NCBI RefSeq assembly: GCF_013377295.1
Contig: NZ_CP016180.1
Span: 1,550,001 to 1,614,000, forward strand
DNA from: Pasteurella skyensis
GTDB taxonomy: Bacteria > Pseudomonadota > Gammaproteobacteria > Enterobacterales > Pasteurellaceae
Length of the DNA stretch: 64,000 nt
Direction: 5' to 3'
Part shown: positions 46,731 to 57,740 of the stretch, piece after piece
How positions within the stretch are numbered: position 1 is the first letter of the stretch
Layout: the number at the start of each line of letters is the position of its first letter
Notes under the pieces: generated by a model
What the model was told of the DNA's origin: nothing
The model's input: only the letters and a program-made list of their open reading frames with translations
The model's database searches: none
Program-made: the position numbers and the translations under genes

Positions 46731-46817
46731 TTTCCTTGCTCCTAAATTTACATCGTATGATTTAAGCTACAATCAACTATCAAAATATCATTTCTATTTT
46801 TTAACGTAATATTTGTA

Positions 46818-47900
46818 TTATCTCAACTTCAACGTCACTAACCCCACCAACACCAACATCAAAGTAATAATCCAAAATCGCATAATTACACGTGGTTCTG
46901 GCCAGCCTTTGAGTTCAAAGTGATGATGAATAGGTGCCATTCTGAAAATACGTTTTCCTCGTAGTTTAAATGACCCAACTTGTAAAAGAACAGAAAGGGT
47001 TTCTACGACAAACACACCGCCCATAATAACAAGTAACAATTCTTGACGAACTAAAATTGCGATAACGCCCAATGCTCCGCCTAATGAAAGTGAGCCGACA
47101 TCGCCCATAAAGACTAATGCGGGGTAGGTGTTGTACCATAGGAAGCCAAGCCCTGCACCAACAATGGCGGTACACACAACAGCTAATTCACCACTAAATT
47201 TGATAAATGGAATATGTAAATATTGAGCGAAGTTGATATTCCCTGTTGCCCACGCAATCAAACCGAATGCAGCTGCAACCATAATAGTTGGGACGATGGC
47301 TAGACCGTCTAAGCCGTCTGTTAAGTTTACGGCATTACTCGTACCCACGATCACAAAATAACCTAAAACAATGTAAAAAATCCCTAACTGTGGCATAAAT
47401 TCTTTAAAGAATGGTACGACTAATTGTGTTGCGGCGGTGTCTTTACCGATAGCGTACATACCAAAAATTGCCACTAATGCGATGACTGAAAGCCAAAAAT
47501 ATTTCCAGCGAGCGATTAAACCATCAGTGCTTTGACGTGTGATTTTCCAGTAATCGTCCACAAAACCAACTACGCCATAGCCAAAGAGAACGAACATCAC
47601 AAACCACACATAAGGGTTGGCTAAATTTGCCCATAATAGAACACTTACACCAATTGCAAACAGAATAATAATTCCGCCCATTGTTGGTGTGCCACGCTTT
47701 TTATAATGGCTTTCTGGTCCATCGTGACGTACTTCTTGTCCAAATTTTAAGATTTGTAAACGACGAATAACTTTTGGTCCAATCCATAAACCAATCCCCA
47801 TAGCGGTTAATAACGCCATAATGGCACGAAATGTAATATATGAAACTACGTTAAACGCAGTGTTATATTGCACTAAATATTCTGCAAGCCAAACTAACAT
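46818..47900 (-). CDS. mraY: Phospho-MurNAc-pentapeptide translocase MraY
   Basis: A 360-residue integral membrane enzyme that forms lipid I on undecaprenyl phosphate. Ten membrane helices are expected. Family motifs: [14 protein letters not shown] near residue 73, FVDDYWKI (catalytic aspartates) near residue 115, [13 protein letters not shown] near residue 190, [15 protein letters not shown] near residue 265, and [19 protein letters not shown] near the end. It overlaps murF by 7 bp. In the usual cluster murD follows; here the next gene is the NERD-helicase. Confidence 0.97.
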   Translation of the reverse strand: MLVWLAEYLVQYNTAFNVVSYITFRAIMALLTAMGIGLWIGPKVIRRLQILKFGQEVRHDGPESHYKKRGTPTMGGIIILFAIGVSVLLWANLANPYVWFVMFVLFGYGVVGFVDDYWKITRQSTDGLIARWKYFWLSVIALVAIFGMYAIGKDTAATQLVVPFFKEFMPQLGIFYIVLGYFVIVGTSNAVNLTDGLDGLAIVPTIMVAAAFGLIAWATGNINFAQYLHIPFIKFSGELAVVCTAIVGAGLGFLWYNTYPALVFMGDVGSLSLGGALGVIAILVRQELLLVIMGGVFVVETLSVLLQVGSFKLRGKRIFRMAPIHHHFELKGWPEPRVIMRFWIITLMLVLVGLVTLKLR

Positions 47901-49291
47901 TGTTCATCCTTATTACTTAATTGTTCAACTAAAAGAGCGATTAACTCTTCCATTTTTTGACTACGTGAGCCTTTTGCCAATAATACAAGCGGTTGCTTTT
48001 GTTGTACTTTTTGCAAAATTACTGGCATTAAAAAATCACTCATTGCTTGTTTATTGGTAAAATGATGTGCGGAATTATTACTGATCACCGCACTTTCTTT
48101 ACCAAAAGAAACCACCAAATCAAGCTTAGCGTCCTTGACAAAATCCGCTATCTGTTGATGACATTGTTTACTTTCACTACCTAACTCACCCATATCAGCG
48201 ACAGCTAAAATTCTAAATGCAGGGTAATTTTTTAATACTGAAACCGCAGATTTTAATGAGCCCACATTGGCATTATAAGTATCATCAATCAGTAATAACT
48301 TCTCATTGATTTCAATCGGATACAAACGCCCTTTTACTTTTGATTGTTGTTCAAGACCTAATTTTACGGCTTTCAAATCTGCCCCCACCGCCATCGCAAG
48401 TGAAGTCGCCGCCAACGCATTACTGATATTATGTTCGCCCAAATAAGAGGAATGAATTTCAATCTCACCTTGTGGCGTGCCTAAAATAAAATTTGCACCA
48501 TTTAAGGTTAATTGAATATTTTTCGCATAAAAATCTACTGACTGATCACTGGCTGAGAAAGTTTGTGTTTTTCTATTTGCGATCCTTTGTTGCCATAAAT
48601 TTTTCCACTCTGAGTAATCTAAATTAACAATCGCTGTGCCATCATCTGCCAAACCTTGATAAATCTCACCTTTTGCCTTTGCAACACCTTCCAGCGAGCC
48701 AAAGCCTTCTAAATGTGCAGAGGTTACATTATTGATTAAGCACGCATCAGGTTTCACCAAATCAACAGTATAAGCAATCTCACCTAAGTGATTTGCCCCT
48801 AGCTCAACCACCGCAAATTTATGGTTTTCATTTAATCGTAGCAAGGTTAAAGGCACACCTAAATCGTTGTTTAAATTACCAAAGGTAAACAACACCTCAT
48901 CAGAACAAGCGGTCACATTTTGCAAAATTTTTGCAACCATTTCTTTCACCGTTGTTTTACCTGATGATCCAGTAATCGCAACCGTTTTTGGATTGATTTT
49001 TGCTTTTAGCCATTTTCCCAACTGACCTAAGGCCAAACGAGTATCTTTCACAATCAGTTGTGGCACATTGATATCCATTTCTCGCTCAACCACAACCGCT
49101 ACACAACCTTGCTCAACGGCTTGGGTTAAATAATTATGAGCATCAAAATTTTCGCCTTTTAATGCAAAAAATAGTCTATTTTCCACTGCTTGACGAGTGT
49201 CGGTGCTAATGTTTTCAATACTGATGTTTTCATCGCCTACTAAATGAGCATTGAGAATATCAGCAATCGTTTTCAAATTTAATTTAATCAT
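47894..49291 (-). CDS. murF: UDP-MurNAc-tripeptide--D-Ala-D-Ala ligase MurF
   Basis: This 465-residue ligase adds D-Ala-D-Ala to the stem peptide. P-loop [16 protein letters not shown] is near residue 108; [28 protein letters not shown] and the C-terminal [14 protein letters not shown] are family motifs. It overlaps murE by 8 bp and mraY by 7 bp. Two uptake-signal cores lie inside the gene (47985-47993 and 48905-48913); the second encodes KILQNVTAC immediately after the P-loop helix. Confidence 0.97.
   Translation of the reverse strand: MIKLNLKTIADILNAHLVGDENISIENISTDTRQAVENRLFFALKGENFDAHNYLTQAVEQGCVAVVVEREMDINVPQLIVKDTRLALGQLGKWLKAKINPKTVAITGSSGKTTVKEMVAKILQNVTACSDEVLFTFGNLNNDLGVPLTLLRLNENHKFAVVELGANHLGEIAYTVDLVKPDACLINNVTSAHLEGFGSLEGVAKAKGEIYQGLADDGTAIVNLDYSEWKNLWQQRIANRKTQTFSASDQSVDFYAKNIQLTLNGANFILGTPQGEIEIHSSYLGEHNISNALAATSLAMAVGADLKAVKLGLEQQSKVKGRLYPIEINEKLLLIDDTYNANVGSLKSAVSVLKNYPAFRILAVADMGELGSESKQCHQQIADFVKDAKLDLVVSFGKESAVISNNSAHHFTNKQAMSDFLMPVILQKVQQKQPLVLLAKGSRSQKMEELIALLVEQLSNKDEQC
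48905..48937. repeat. Full-length uptake signal inside murF
   Basis: ACAAGCGGTCACATTTTGCA continues into AAATTTTTGCAA, the best match in the window to the extended Actinobacillus-type uptake signal. It is translated on the murF strand as KILQNVTAC. Confidence 0.8.
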
Positions 49292-50777
49292 TGATATATT
49301 TCTTCACTTCTTCTTGGTCTGAAAAATGATATTTTTTCATACCAATAATTTGATAATCTTCGTGTCCTTTACCCGCAATTAACACTACATCTTTTGAATC
49401 AGCTTTTGCCATTGCTTCTTGTATTGCATATTGTCGAATGTGCATTACCGTGACTTTTTTCGGTTTGATAAAACCTTTTAAAATGTCATCGGTAATGGTT
49501 TCAGGATCTTCAGTGCGTGGGTTATCGTCCGTTACGATCACTTTGTCTGCATAACGCTCAGCAATTTCTGCCATTTGTGGGCGTTTACCCGTATCACGAT
49601 CGCCACCGCAACCAAATACGCACCATAAATCGCCTTCGCAATGTAAACGTGCTGCCTGCAAAGCTTTTTCAAGGGCATCTGGCGTATGAGCATAATCTAC
49701 AATAGCAGTTGGATTTCCTTCTGCATTAAATGATTCCATACGTCCACATACACCTGTTAGAAGCGGTACGATTTTAATCAAATTTTGCAAATTATGTCCT
49801 AATGCTAATAAAGTCGCTAATGCGGTAAGTAAATTGCTAACATTAAATGCTCCAATCAATTTACTTTCAATTTTGCCATCGCCCCAACTTGATGAAAATT
49901 CAATGCTTGCACCTTGTTGATTAAAAGTAATGTGTGTTGCTTGTAACCACTGTTTTTGAGTTATTGTCGCTTTTGGATCACAACTGACTGCAACCGCATT
50001 CGGTAATTGTTCGAGCCATTTTTTACCCACCTCATCATCAAAATTGATGATTTTATGTTGAGTATTTAATTCACTGAATAGACGAAATTTTGCCTTTTCA
50101 TATTCATCCATTGTTTTATGGTAATCCAAATGATCACGGCTTAAATTGGTAAACACCGCCACATCAAATTCCAATGCTTCCACACGATGTTGCACTAAAC
50201 CGTGAGATGATACTTCCATTGCACAAAAATCAGCTCTTTGCTCTACAAATTGTGATAAGTATTGCTGAATTTCAACTGCTGAACCTGTTGTATTAATCGC
50301 CTCTTGCATATTAGGATACAAACCATTTCCAATCGTTCCCATTACTGCTGATTTACCACCCATTAGGTGATGCCATTGTGCTAAAAGCTGTGCAACAGTC
50401 GTCTTACCATTTGTTCCTGTTACCCCAACTAAGGTTAATTTTTTTGAAGGATTAGCATAAAATTCACCTGCGATTTGTGAGACTTTTTGTGCTAAATTAG
50501 GAATGCAAAGGATAGTACAAGCGGTAAGATTTTTTTCATTTTTTGCAAATTTTTGCTCAAATGTTACCGCTTGTTGATCGTTTTCTGCTTCACTTAAAAT
50601 TAAGCAAGCGCCTTGTTCTATCGCTGTTGGAATAAAATCTCGTCCATCAACTTGATGTCCTTTTAGAGCAATAAATAAATCACCCTGTGCAACTTGACGA
50701 CTATCTAAACAAATATGATTTAACTCCATAACTGGTAATTCAGCAAGCTCTGGAATGATATGAATTAAACGTTTCAT
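49284..50777 (-). CDS. murE: UDP-MurNAc-L-Ala-D-Glu--meso-DAP ligase MurE
   Basis: A 497-residue ligase that adds meso-diaminopimelate, as shown by the DNPR motif in [12 protein letters not shown] near residue 415. The P-loop [16 protein letters not shown] is near residue 118, and [15 protein letters not shown] and [12 protein letters not shown] are also present. An inverted pair of uptake cores (50517-50574) inserts a Lys/Asn-rich peptide ([15 protein letters not shown]) into the N-terminal domain. It overlaps murF by 8 bp and ftsI by 1 bp. Confidence 0.97.
   Translation of the reverse strand: MKRLIHIIPELAELPVMELNHICLDSRQVAQGDLFIALKGHQVDGRDFIPTAIEQGACLILSEAENDQQAVTFEQKFAKNEKNLTACTILCIPNLAQKVSQIAGEFYANPSKKLTLVGVTGTNGKTTVAQLLAQWHHLMGGKSAVMGTIGNGLYPNMQEAINTTGSAVEIQQYLSQFVEQRADFCAMEVSSHGLVQHRVEALEFDVAVFTNLSRDHLDYHKTMDEYEKAKFRLFSELNTQHKIINFDDEVGKKWLEQLPNAVAVSCDPKATITQKQWLQATHITFNQQGASIEFSSSWGDGKIESKLIGAFNVSNLLTALATLLALGHNLQNLIKIVPLLTGVCGRMESFNAEGNPTAIVDYAHTPDALEKALQAARLHCEGDLWCVFGCGGDRDTGKRPQMAEIAERYADKVIVTDDNPRTEDPETITDDILKGFIKPKKVTVMHIRQYAIQEAMAKADSKDVVLIAGKGHEDYQIIGMKKYHFSDQEEVKKYIND
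50517..50574. repeat. Inverted pair of uptake-signal cores inside murE
   Basis: ACAAGCGGT at 50517-50525 faces ACCGCTTGT at 50566-50574, with TTTTTTGCAAATTTTTGC between. The reading frame passes straight through, giving [19 protein letters not shown]. Confidence 0.85.
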
Positions 50778-52771
50778 TATTCTTCTTCATTTCCTAAATT
50801 ATCTGGTTTAACGTTACGCTCTTTTAACGTATAACCCATTATTTTTGAGAATACAGGGGCTGAAATAGCACCACCATAATATTTTTTACCTCTCGGTTCA
50901 TTTATTAGCACCACTAAAGCAAAGCGTGGATTACTTGCAGGGGCAACGCCTGCGGTATAAGCAAGATATTTTTCTACATATACCCCTTTTTCAAGCTTCT
51001 GAGCAGTTCCTGTTTTAACCGCCACACGATAACCATCAACAGCAGCTTTGACTCCTCCGCCTCCTTTTTTGGCAACACTTTCCATCATATGCACCACATC
51101 TTTCGTAATTTTTTCAGGTAACACACGTTCACCAATAATAGGAGGAGTGACTTTGGTGATAGAAAGAGGACGGTAAATACCAAAGCTACCCAGTGTTGCA
51201 TAAGCTCTGGCTATTTGTAATGGTGTTGCCATTAGACTATAACCATAAGAGATTGCAGCGCGATCAATATCTGACCAACGATCACGACTTCCATCTCTCC
51301 CAATTTGTTCATTTAAACCTAATCCTGTATCTTTCCCAAATCCTACTTTTGAATATGTATTTACCAGTACATTGGGGGACATACGTAATGCAAGACGACT
51401 AACTCCGACATTACTTGATTTTTGTAAAATTCCTTCAATAGAAAGTTTTTCTCGTGGAGCAACATCATGAATACGCTTTTGTCCTATATAAAATGGACGA
51501 GTATTAATCACTTCATCTTTATAAGTAACTCCATTTTGTAATGCCGTTAAGATCACAAAAGGTTTTACTGTGGAAGCAGGTTCAAAGGTATCAGTAATAG
51601 CAAGGTTTCGTGCTAAAGATGATTTATATTCTTTTCGATTATTTGGATTAAAAGAAGGTGCATTTGCCATCGCTAACACCTCTCCAGTATGAATATCGAC
51701 CAACACAGCAGTACCTGATTTTGCTTTTTGCTCTATTACCGCTTTTTTTATCTCACGATAAGTCATCGTTTGTAATTCTTCATCAATACTTAACACAACA
51801 TCTTGAGGATCATACTGTTTTTCATCACGAATATGTTCGATCACATTACCTCGAAAATCTTTACGGATGACTTTCTTTCCATCCTTACCAATCAATAACG
51901 AATCAAAACTTCTTTCCAATCCTTCTATGCCATGTTCATCATTCATATCTGTAAAACCAACTAACTGTGATACAGCCTCTGCCAACGGATAAACACGTAA
52001 ATATTCTGTTTTTAACACTAATGCATTAATTTTAAGCTCTTTTGCATAATTCCCGATTTCCTCTGAGCGATGGCGAGCGATATACGCAAAACGGCGTTGG
52101 GAATATTTGTATATTTTTGCCATTAAATGACGATACGTTTGTCCTAAATTTTTAGCTAACGCCTGCCACTTTATTTTTTCAATTTTTGCAGCGTCTTTAT
52201 CTAAACGTACAAACTCTGAATAAGGATTATTGTGTACTTTGGTCAACAATAAATTGTAATCAAGCCCTGTTACCTGTGAAAGTAGTGTCCAATATTTATC
52301 ACTTTTAGGATTTAAAATCATTCGAGGATTATATTTAGGTTTTTTCTTAGATTTTAAAAAACGGCTTAAATTGGCTTGAATTTCACTGGCAGAACGTCCT
52401 GTTTCCATTGCCAAAATTTTCCAACGGCTACGACTACGCTTTATTTGAGTTTCAAAATATAATTTTGGATCTAAAGTAATTGAATAACGAGGATCACTCA
52501 CTGAAATCAAACGATGGTTACGATCTAAAATACGGCCACGTGTAAAATGAATCTGCTGAGTACGAATTGAACGATCATTAGCTTCTTCAATTAATCTTTT
52601 TGAATCAACAAGTTGAATATAAGCAACTTTGCCAATTAGCCCAAATACCATTACCGCAATGGTAAAATAGACCCAATAAAATCGAAAAGGTAAATAACTC
52701 TTTACTTTATCTTCTGTGACAGCTTTTTTAGCCTGTTTTTTTTGAGATTTTAATTTTGCTGGTTCCATCAT
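50777..52771 (-). CDS. ftsI: Septal transpeptidase FtsI (PBP3)
   Basis: This 664-residue class B penicillin-binding protein cross-links septal peptidoglycan with FtsW. One N-terminal membrane segment ([17 protein letters not shown], residues about 32-48) is followed by the dimerisation domain ([13 protein letters not shown]) and the transpeptidase domain with SxxK (PASTVKPF), SxN ([11 protein letters not shown]) and KTGT ([14 protein letters not shown]). It is longer than the E. coli protein (588 residues) because of an enlarged region around residues 115-235. It overlaps murE by one base. Confidence 0.96.
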   Translation of the reverse strand: MMEPAKLKSQKKQAKKAVTEDKVKSYLPFRFYWVYFTIAVMVFGLIGKVAYIQLVDSKRLIEEANDRSIRTQQIHFTRGRILDRNHRLISVSDPRYSITLDPKLYFETQIKRSRSRWKILAMETGRSASEIQANLSRFLKSKKKPKYNPRMILNPKSDKYWTLLSQVTGLDYNLLLTKVHNNPYSEFVRLDKDAAKIEKIKWQALAKNLGQTYRHLMAKIYKYSQRRFAYIARHRSEEIGNYAKELKINALVLKTEYLRVYPLAEAVSQLVGFTDMNDEHGIEGLERSFDSLLIGKDGKKVIRKDFRGNVIEHIRDEKQYDPQDVVLSIDEELQTMTYREIKKAVIEQKAKSGTAVLVDIHTGEVLAMANAPSFNPNNRKEYKSSLARNLAITDTFEPASTVKPFVILTALQNGVTYKDEVINTRPFYIGQKRIHDVAPREKLSIEGILQKSSNVGVSRLALRMSPNVLVNTYSKVGFGKDTGLGLNEQIGRDGSRDRWSDIDRAAISYGYSLMATPLQIARAYATLGSFGIYRPLSITKVTPPIIGERVLPEKITKDVVHMMESVAKKGGGGVKAAVDGYRVAVKTGTAQKLEKGVYVEKYLAYTAGVAPASNPRFALVVLINEPRGKKYYGGAISAPVFSKIMGYTLKERNVKPDNLGNEEE

Positions 52772-53083
52772 TTACTCAACTATTATCACTTCTTGCTCTT
52801 TCTGAATAGATTGCAACCCAAATTTCTTTGCTGCTGCCTCAACACGTAATTTCTGTGTTTTTGAATTTTCTTCTAGCTGTAAATGAACATATTGATCATT
52901 TAATTTATGCTTCTGTTTCACCAACAGCTCTTGCTCTGCGATCAACAAGCGGGTCTTATGAGTGAGCCAAACCGTTGAAATTGCTGTGCCTGTCAATAAA
53001 ATCAACAAAAAAATTGCTAATTTATTATGATTGACTAAATCATCAAAAATAACCTGTCGTAATGGATAACGTTCATTTGCCAT
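52772..53083 (-). CDS. ftsL: Cell division protein FtsL
   Basis: A 103-residue bitopic membrane protein with one helix (LAIFLLILLTGTAISTVWLT, residues about 22-41) and a leucine/glutamine-rich periplasmic coiled coil (LLIAEQELLVKQKHKLNDQY). It bridges FtsB/FtsQ and FtsWI in the divisome. It is directly upstream of ftsI and 8 bp after rsmH, the standard order. Sequence is poorly conserved in this family; identity rests on topology and position. Confidence 0.93.
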   Translation of the reverse strand: MANERYPLRQVIFDDLVNHNKLAIFLLILLTGTAISTVWLTHKTRLLIAEQELLVKQKHKLNDQYVHLQLEENSKTQKLRVEAAAKKFGLQSIQKEQEVIIVE

Positions 53084-53091
53084 TCGTTCTT

Positions 53092-54045
53092 TTACCTTGT
53101 TATAACTCGTTTCTCTGCAACACGTAGTACCGCACTACGTGAGCGTGGGTTGATTTTAATTTCATTTACACTAGGTTTAACCGCTTTACCCACTGTTTTT
53201 AAAGGAATATCTTTATTTAACTCACTTTCTAAAATAGGCAACCCTTTTGGAACAACCTTCCCCTTGCTATTTTTACGCATAAACTGTTTAACCATTCTAT
53301 CTTCCAACGAATGAAAACTAATAATAGACAATCGTCCTGCTTCATTAAGTACATCAATAACCGAATTTAACGCTTTTTCTAGCTCATCCAGTTCACTATT
53401 AATATAAATACGAATAGCTTGAAAAGAACGAGTAGCAGGGTGTTTATGCTTATCTTTAAAAGGTACAGCTTCTGCGATAATTGATGCGAGCTGCAAAGTA
53501 CGAGAGATTTTCTCAACGTGAGACTGATTATAAGAAACAATGGCTGTCGCAATACGCTTCGCAAAACGTTCCTCGCCAAAGGTTTTTAGCACCCAAGTCA
53601 AATCGTCAATAGACACCCGTGCTAACCACTCCATTGCGGATAACCCTTTTGTGGTATCCATTCGCATATCCAAAGGACCATCTTTCATAAAGCTAAAGCC
53701 CCGTTCCGCTTCATCAAGTTGTGGCGAAGATACGCCAAGATCGAGTAAGATACCGTCAATTTTGCCTGTTAATTGTAATTTTTCACAAATTTCAGGAATA
53801 AAAGAAAACGCATTATGTTCAATATGAAAACGAGGATCAGAAATCGTTTGAGCTTCGGCAATCGCACGAGGATCACGATCGATAGCAATCAAATGCCCTT
53901 TTTCTCCTAATTGACTTAAAATTAACCGAGAATGTCCACCACGTCCAAAAGTACCATCAATATAGATACCATCAGGCTTAATCGCTAATCCATCTACTGC
54001 CTCATTTAATAAAACAGTGATATGTTGGGGGGCATTGCTCGTCAT
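53092..54045 (-). CDS. rsmH: 16S rRNA m4C1402 methyltransferase RsmH (MraW)
   Basis: This 317-residue SAM-dependent enzyme methylates C1402. Motifs: [29 protein letters not shown] (SAM loop), [22 protein letters not shown], and [17 protein letters not shown] near residue 240. It opens the proximal dcw segment. mraZ, normally just upstream, is absent; instead holC-valS lies divergently. Confidence 0.97.
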   Translation of the reverse strand: MTSNAPQHITVLLNEAVDGLAIKPDGIYIDGTFGRGGHSRLILSQLGEKGHLIAIDRDPRAIAEAQTISDPRFHIEHNAFSFIPEICEKLQLTGKIDGILLDLGVSSPQLDEAERGFSFMKDGPLDMRMDTTKGLSAMEWLARVSIDDLTWVLKTFGEERFAKRIATAIVSYNQSHVEKISRTLQLASIIAEAVPFKDKHKHPATRSFQAIRIYINSELDELEKALNSVIDVLNEAGRLSIISFHSLEDRMVKQFMRKNSKGKVVPKGLPILESELNKDIPLKTVGKAVKPSVNEIKINPRSRSAVLRVAEKRVITR

Positions 54046-54197
54046 TATTGCACCAATAAGTTAAAAGTAAGTTACAAACTTGAAATTTTAACGATTTACA
54101 CTTGATACGGCAAGCTGTTTTATCCATCTTCCTCTGTGTACATTTTTATTTTAGTGAGTTAAAATTACTTTTTTATTTCAAACTGGTAAAAAAATCT

Positions 54198-54638
54198 GTG
54201 AAAAAAGCCACTTTTTACCTTCTTCAACAACAAAAAATAGGCGAATATGATGCTATTATTTCTATAGCATGTGATTTGGCAGCAACAGCTTGGCGATCAG
54301 GTAAGCGAGTATTGATTAGTTGCGAAAATGAAGAGCAAGCTTTAAATATTGATGAAGTATTATGGGCAAGAGATCCTGATCAGTTTGTGCCACATAATCT
54401 ATCAGGTGAAAGCACAACTTATGCCACTCCAGTGGAAATAAGTTGGAAAGAAAAACGTAACACACAACGCAGAGACTTATTGATCAACTTACAAAATCAA
54501 CTACCTGATTTTATCAGTAGCTTTAACCAAATTATTGATTTTGTCCCTGTTGAAGAAACACAAAAAGTACAAGCACGTGAACGTTACAAACAATTACGCC
54601 AATTAGGTTGGCAGTTAGATACTGAGAAAATAGATTAA
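54198..54638 (+). CDS. holC: DNA polymerase III chi subunit HolC
   Basis: A 146-residue protein linking the clamp loader to SSB. I choose the GTG at 54198 (VKKATFYLLQQQKIGEYD) because family members start this way; the longer frame adds an unlikely hydrophobic N-terminus that also overlaps the likely rsmH promoter. Motifs: AWRSGKRVLISCENEEQA, LWARDPDQFVPHNLSGE and ERYKQLRQLGWQLDTEKI. It precedes valS, the conserved holC-valS pair. HolB is encoded elsewhere in the window. Confidence 0.92.
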   Translation: MKKATFYLLQQQKIGEYDAIISIACDLAATAWRSGKRVLISCENEEQALNIDEVLWARDPDQFVPHNLSGESTTYATPVEISWKEKRNTQRRDLLINLQNQLPDFISSFNQIIDFVPVEETQKVQARERYKQLRQLGWQLDTEKID

Positions 54639-54640
54639 CA

Positions 54641-54649
54641 ACAAGCGGT
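54641..54649 (+). repeat. Uptake signal between holC and valS
   Basis: ACAAGCGGT followed by TACATTTTTATAAAAATTTG is an intergenic uptake signal directly after the holC stop. Confidence 0.75.
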
Positions 54650-54693
54650 TACATTTTTATAAAAATTTGTAAAATTATCACCAAACTACGTAA

Positions 54694-54713
54694 AGACAGG
54701 ATCGGCCCTGTCT
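54694..54713. repeat. Small hairpin ahead of valS
   Basis: AGACAGG and CCTGTCT arms around GATCGGC-type loop lie 33 bp before valS. It resembles in layout the 28-bp palindrome at 28357 (GTAGAGAC/GTCTCTAC) and could be another member of a dispersed family, or a weak attenuator. Confidence 0.4.
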
Positions 54714-54745
54714 AAAAAATTAAAACAAAAAACAGAGAATCCACA

Positions 54746-57610
54746 ATGACACAAACATTTGAAATGGCAGATCGTTTTAATGCCAGCGCAGTAGAACAAG
54801 CACTTTATAAACACTGGGAAGAAAGTGGTTATTTTAAACCGACAATGACGGAAAATAATCCAAGCTTTTCAATCGCTATCCCACCGCCAAATGTAACAGG
54901 TAGTTTACATATGGGACACGCATTCCAACAAACTTTAATGGATACTTTGATCCGTTTTAATCGTATGGAAGGCAACAATACCCTTTGGCAAGCAGGGACT
55001 GACCACGCGGGTATCGCAACGCAAATGGTGGTTGAGCGTAAGATTGCAGCCGAAGAAAACAAAACTCGTCACGATTATGGACGTGATGCATTTATTGATA
55101 AAATTTGGGAATGGAAATCACAATCAGGTGGCACAATTTCTGAACAAATGAAACGTTTAGGTAACTCAGTGGACTGGGAACGTGAGCGTTTTACAATGGA
55201 TGATGGTTTATCGGAAGCAGTAAAAGAAGTGTTCGTTCGCTTACACGAAGAAGGCTTGATTTATCGTGGTAAACGCCTTGTAAACTGGGATCCAAAACTT
55301 CACACTGCGATTTCAGATTTAGAAGTTGAAAACAAAGAATCAAAAGGCTCTATGTGGCATTTCCGCTATCCATTATCGAACGGTGAGAAAACTGCAGACG
55401 GCAAAGATTATGTAATTATTGCTACTACTCGTCCTGAAACAATGCTTGGCGATACGGCGATTGCGGTACACCCAGAAGATGAGCGTTATCAAGCGTTAAT
55501 CGGTAAAACAGTATTATTACCATTAGTAAACCGTGAAATCCCAATTATTGCCGATGATTATGTAGAAAAAGAGTTTGGAACGGGTGTGGTTAAAATTACC
55601 CCAGCTCACGATTTTAACGACTATGAAGTAGGTAAACGCCATAATTTACCGATGATCAACATTATGACGATCAATGCAGATATCCGTGATGTGCCAGAAG
55701 TAGTGGGATCAAACGGTAAAGAATTAGCGAATTTTGACGCTAAAATTCCTGCGGATTTCCGTGGGCTAGAGCGTTTTGTGGCGCGTAAAAAAGTCGTTGC
55801 TGATTTAGAGGCATTAGGCTTATTAGAAAAAATTGAACCACACGAATTAAAAGTGCCTTATGGCGATCGTGGTGGTGTGCCGATTGAACCAATGCTAACG
55901 GATCAATGGTATGTTGCGGTACAAGAATTAGCAAAACCTGCAATTGAAGCGGTGGAAAATGGCGATATTCAATTCGTACCAAAACAGTATGAAAACTTAT
56001 ATTTCTCGTGGATGCGTGATTTACAAGACTGGTGTATTTCTCGCCAATTATGGTGGGGACACCGTATTCCTGCGTGGTATGACGAGCAAGGTAATGTTTA
56101 CGTTGGTCGTGATGAAGCAGAAGTGCGTCAAAAACATAATATCGCTGAAAATATCGCATTACGCCAAGATGATGATGTGCTTGATACTTGGTTCTCATCA
56201 GCACTTTGGACATTCTCAACCTTAGGTTGGCCAAAACAAACACCTGAGTTAAAAATGTTCCACTCAACGGACGTATTGATCTCTGGTTTTGATATTATTT
56301 TCTTCTGGATTGCACGTATGATTATGATGACGTTGCACTTTGTTAAAGATGAAAATGGTAAACCACAAGTACCATTCAAAACGGTGTATATTACTGGTTT
56401 AATTCGTGATGAAAATGGTCAAAAAATGTCAAAATCTAAGGGGAACGTACTTGATCCATTAGATATGATTGATGGTATTGATTTAGAATCGCTTGTTAAA
56501 AAACGTACTGGCAATATGATGCAACCACAACTTGCAGCAAAAATTGAAAAATCAACTCGCAAGCAGTTTGAAGATGGCATTGCCGCTCACGGAACGGACG
56601 CTTTACGATTTACCCTTTCAGCATTAGCAACCAACGGACGTGATATCAACTGGGATATGAAACGTCTTGAAGGCTATCGTAATTTCTGTAATAAATTATG
56701 GAATGCGAGCCGTTTTGTATTAACCAATGAAAAATTAGATTTAAGCGAAGGCGAGATCGAATATTCTGTGGCAGATCGTTGGATCGAATCTGAATTTAAC
56801 CGCACCGTTGAAACATTTAGAAACAGCTTAAAACAGTTCCGTTTTGACCTGTGTGCAACAGCAATTTACGAGTTTACTTGGAATCAATTCTGCGACTGGT
56901 ACTTAGAATTAACTAAGCCTGTTTTTGCAAACGGCACACAAGCTCAAATTCGTGGTGCAAGTTACACCTTGATTAACGTTTTAGAAAAATTATTACGTTT
57001 ATCACACCCAATGATGCCATTTATCACCGAAGAAATTTGGCAAAAAGTGAAAGGTTTTGCAGACATTGAAGCTGACACCATTATGCTACAAGCTTTCCCA
57101 CAAGTGGAAAGCGAATTAACAGATCTTGACGCTGAAAAATCAATGAACTGGTTAAAAGACGTGGTAACGGCAGTGCGTAATATCCGTGCAGAAAGCAACA
57201 TTGCACCAAGCAAAGCATTAACTTTATTATTCAGAAATGCAACTGAAAATGACCGTGTAATGTTAGCTCAAAATGAGGAATTATTAAAAGCCATCGCTAA
57301 ACTTGACGAAGTGAATTTGCTAAATACCGATGAAAAAGCACCCCTTAGCGTGGCAAAATTAGTGGGTAATACCGAAGTGTTAGTGCCAATGGCTGATTTC
57401 ATCAATAAAGATGCTGAACTTGCTCGCTTAAACAAAGAGATTGAGAAATATCATAACGAAATTAGTCGTATTGAGAAAAAACTCGGTAATAAAGCCTTTG
57501 TTGCCAAAGCACCTGCTCAGGTTATTGAAAAAGAAAAAGCCAAAATGGCAGATTACCAAGCGGGATTAGAAAAATTACAAGTTCAATATAAAGAAATTGA
57601 AGCACTGTAA
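54746..57610 (+). CDS. valS: Valyl-tRNA synthetase
   Basis: This 954-residue class I synthetase charges tRNA-Val. The HIGH-type motif [15 protein letters not shown] is near residue 55 and [15 protein letters not shown] near residue 560. The editing domain contains [22 protein letters not shown]. The C-terminal coiled coil ([27 protein letters not shown]) binds tRNA. It follows holC, with GAGAATCC before the start. Codon use here is more biased (CAAC, GGTA, CGT) than in neighbours, as expected for a highly expressed gene. Confidence 0.98.
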   Translation: MTQTFEMADRFNASAVEQALYKHWEESGYFKPTMTENNPSFSIAIPPPNVTGSLHMGHAFQQTLMDTLIRFNRMEGNNTLWQAGTDHAGIATQMVVERKIAAEENKTRHDYGRDAFIDKIWEWKSQSGGTISEQMKRLGNSVDWERERFTMDDGLSEAVKEVFVRLHEEGLIYRGKRLVNWDPKLHTAISDLEVENKESKGSMWHFRYPLSNGEKTADGKDYVIIATTRPETMLGDTAIAVHPEDERYQALIGKTVLLPLVNREIPIIADDYVEKEFGTGVVKITPAHDFNDYEVGKRHNLPMINIMTINADIRDVPEVVGSNGKELANFDAKIPADFRGLERFVARKKVVADLEALGLLEKIEPHELKVPYGDRGGVPIEPMLTDQWYVAVQELAKPAIEAVENGDIQFVPKQYENLYFSWMRDLQDWCISRQLWWGHRIPAWYDEQGNVYVGRDEAEVRQKHNIAENIALRQDDDVLDTWFSSALWTFSTLGWPKQTPELKMFHSTDVLISGFDIIFFWIARMIMMTLHFVKDENGKPQVPFKTVYITGLIRDENGQKMSKSKGNVLDPLDMIDGIDLESLVKKRTGNMMQPQLAAKIEKSTRKQFEDGIAAHGTDALRFTLSALATNGRDINWDMKRLEGYRNFCNKLWNASRFVLTNEKLDLSEGEIEYSVADRWIESEFNRTVETFRNSLKQFRFDLCATAIYEFTWNQFCDWYLELTKPVFANGTQAQIRGASYTLINVLEKLLRLSHPMMPFITEEIWQKVKGFADIEADTIMLQAFPQVESELTDLDAEKSMNWLKDVVTAVRNIRAESNIAPSKALTLLFRNATENDRVMLAQNEELLKAIAKLDEVNLLNTDEKAPLSVAKLVGNTEVLVPMADFINKDAELARLNKEIEKYHNEISRIEKKLGNKAFVAKAPAQVIEKEKAKMADYQAGLEKLQVQYKEIEAL

Positions 57611-57676
57611 TTAAGTTAAAGTGAGTAGACATAAAACTATTATGCCTCTATGGTTATCTCAAAACTAACACAATAT

Positions 57677-57732
57677 TAAGCGGTGAGTTACAATAAAAAA
57701 TTTGCAAATTTCTGATTGTAACTCACCGCTTA
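57677..57732. terminator. Long hairpin between convergent valS and rlmJ
   Basis: A perfect 18-bp inverted repeat (57677-57694 and 57715-57732) contains TAAGCGGTGAG and its complement around an ATTTGCAAAT centre. It combines an uptake-like inverted pair with terminator geometry for both genes. Confidence 0.75.
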
Positions 57733-57740
57733 TTTATGAT

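Noticed and set aside
23664-46817. Prophage or integrative element as the cause of the dcw split
   Set aside because: No integrase, phage structural genes or direct repeats at both edges were seen; most of the interval is housekeeping genes. The single tRNA lies inside, without an adjacent integrase.
55740-56267. 175-codon minus-strand ORF opposite valS
   Set aside because: It lies wholly inside the strongly conserved valS frame, has no ribosome site and no recognisable motif; it mirrors valS codon bias.
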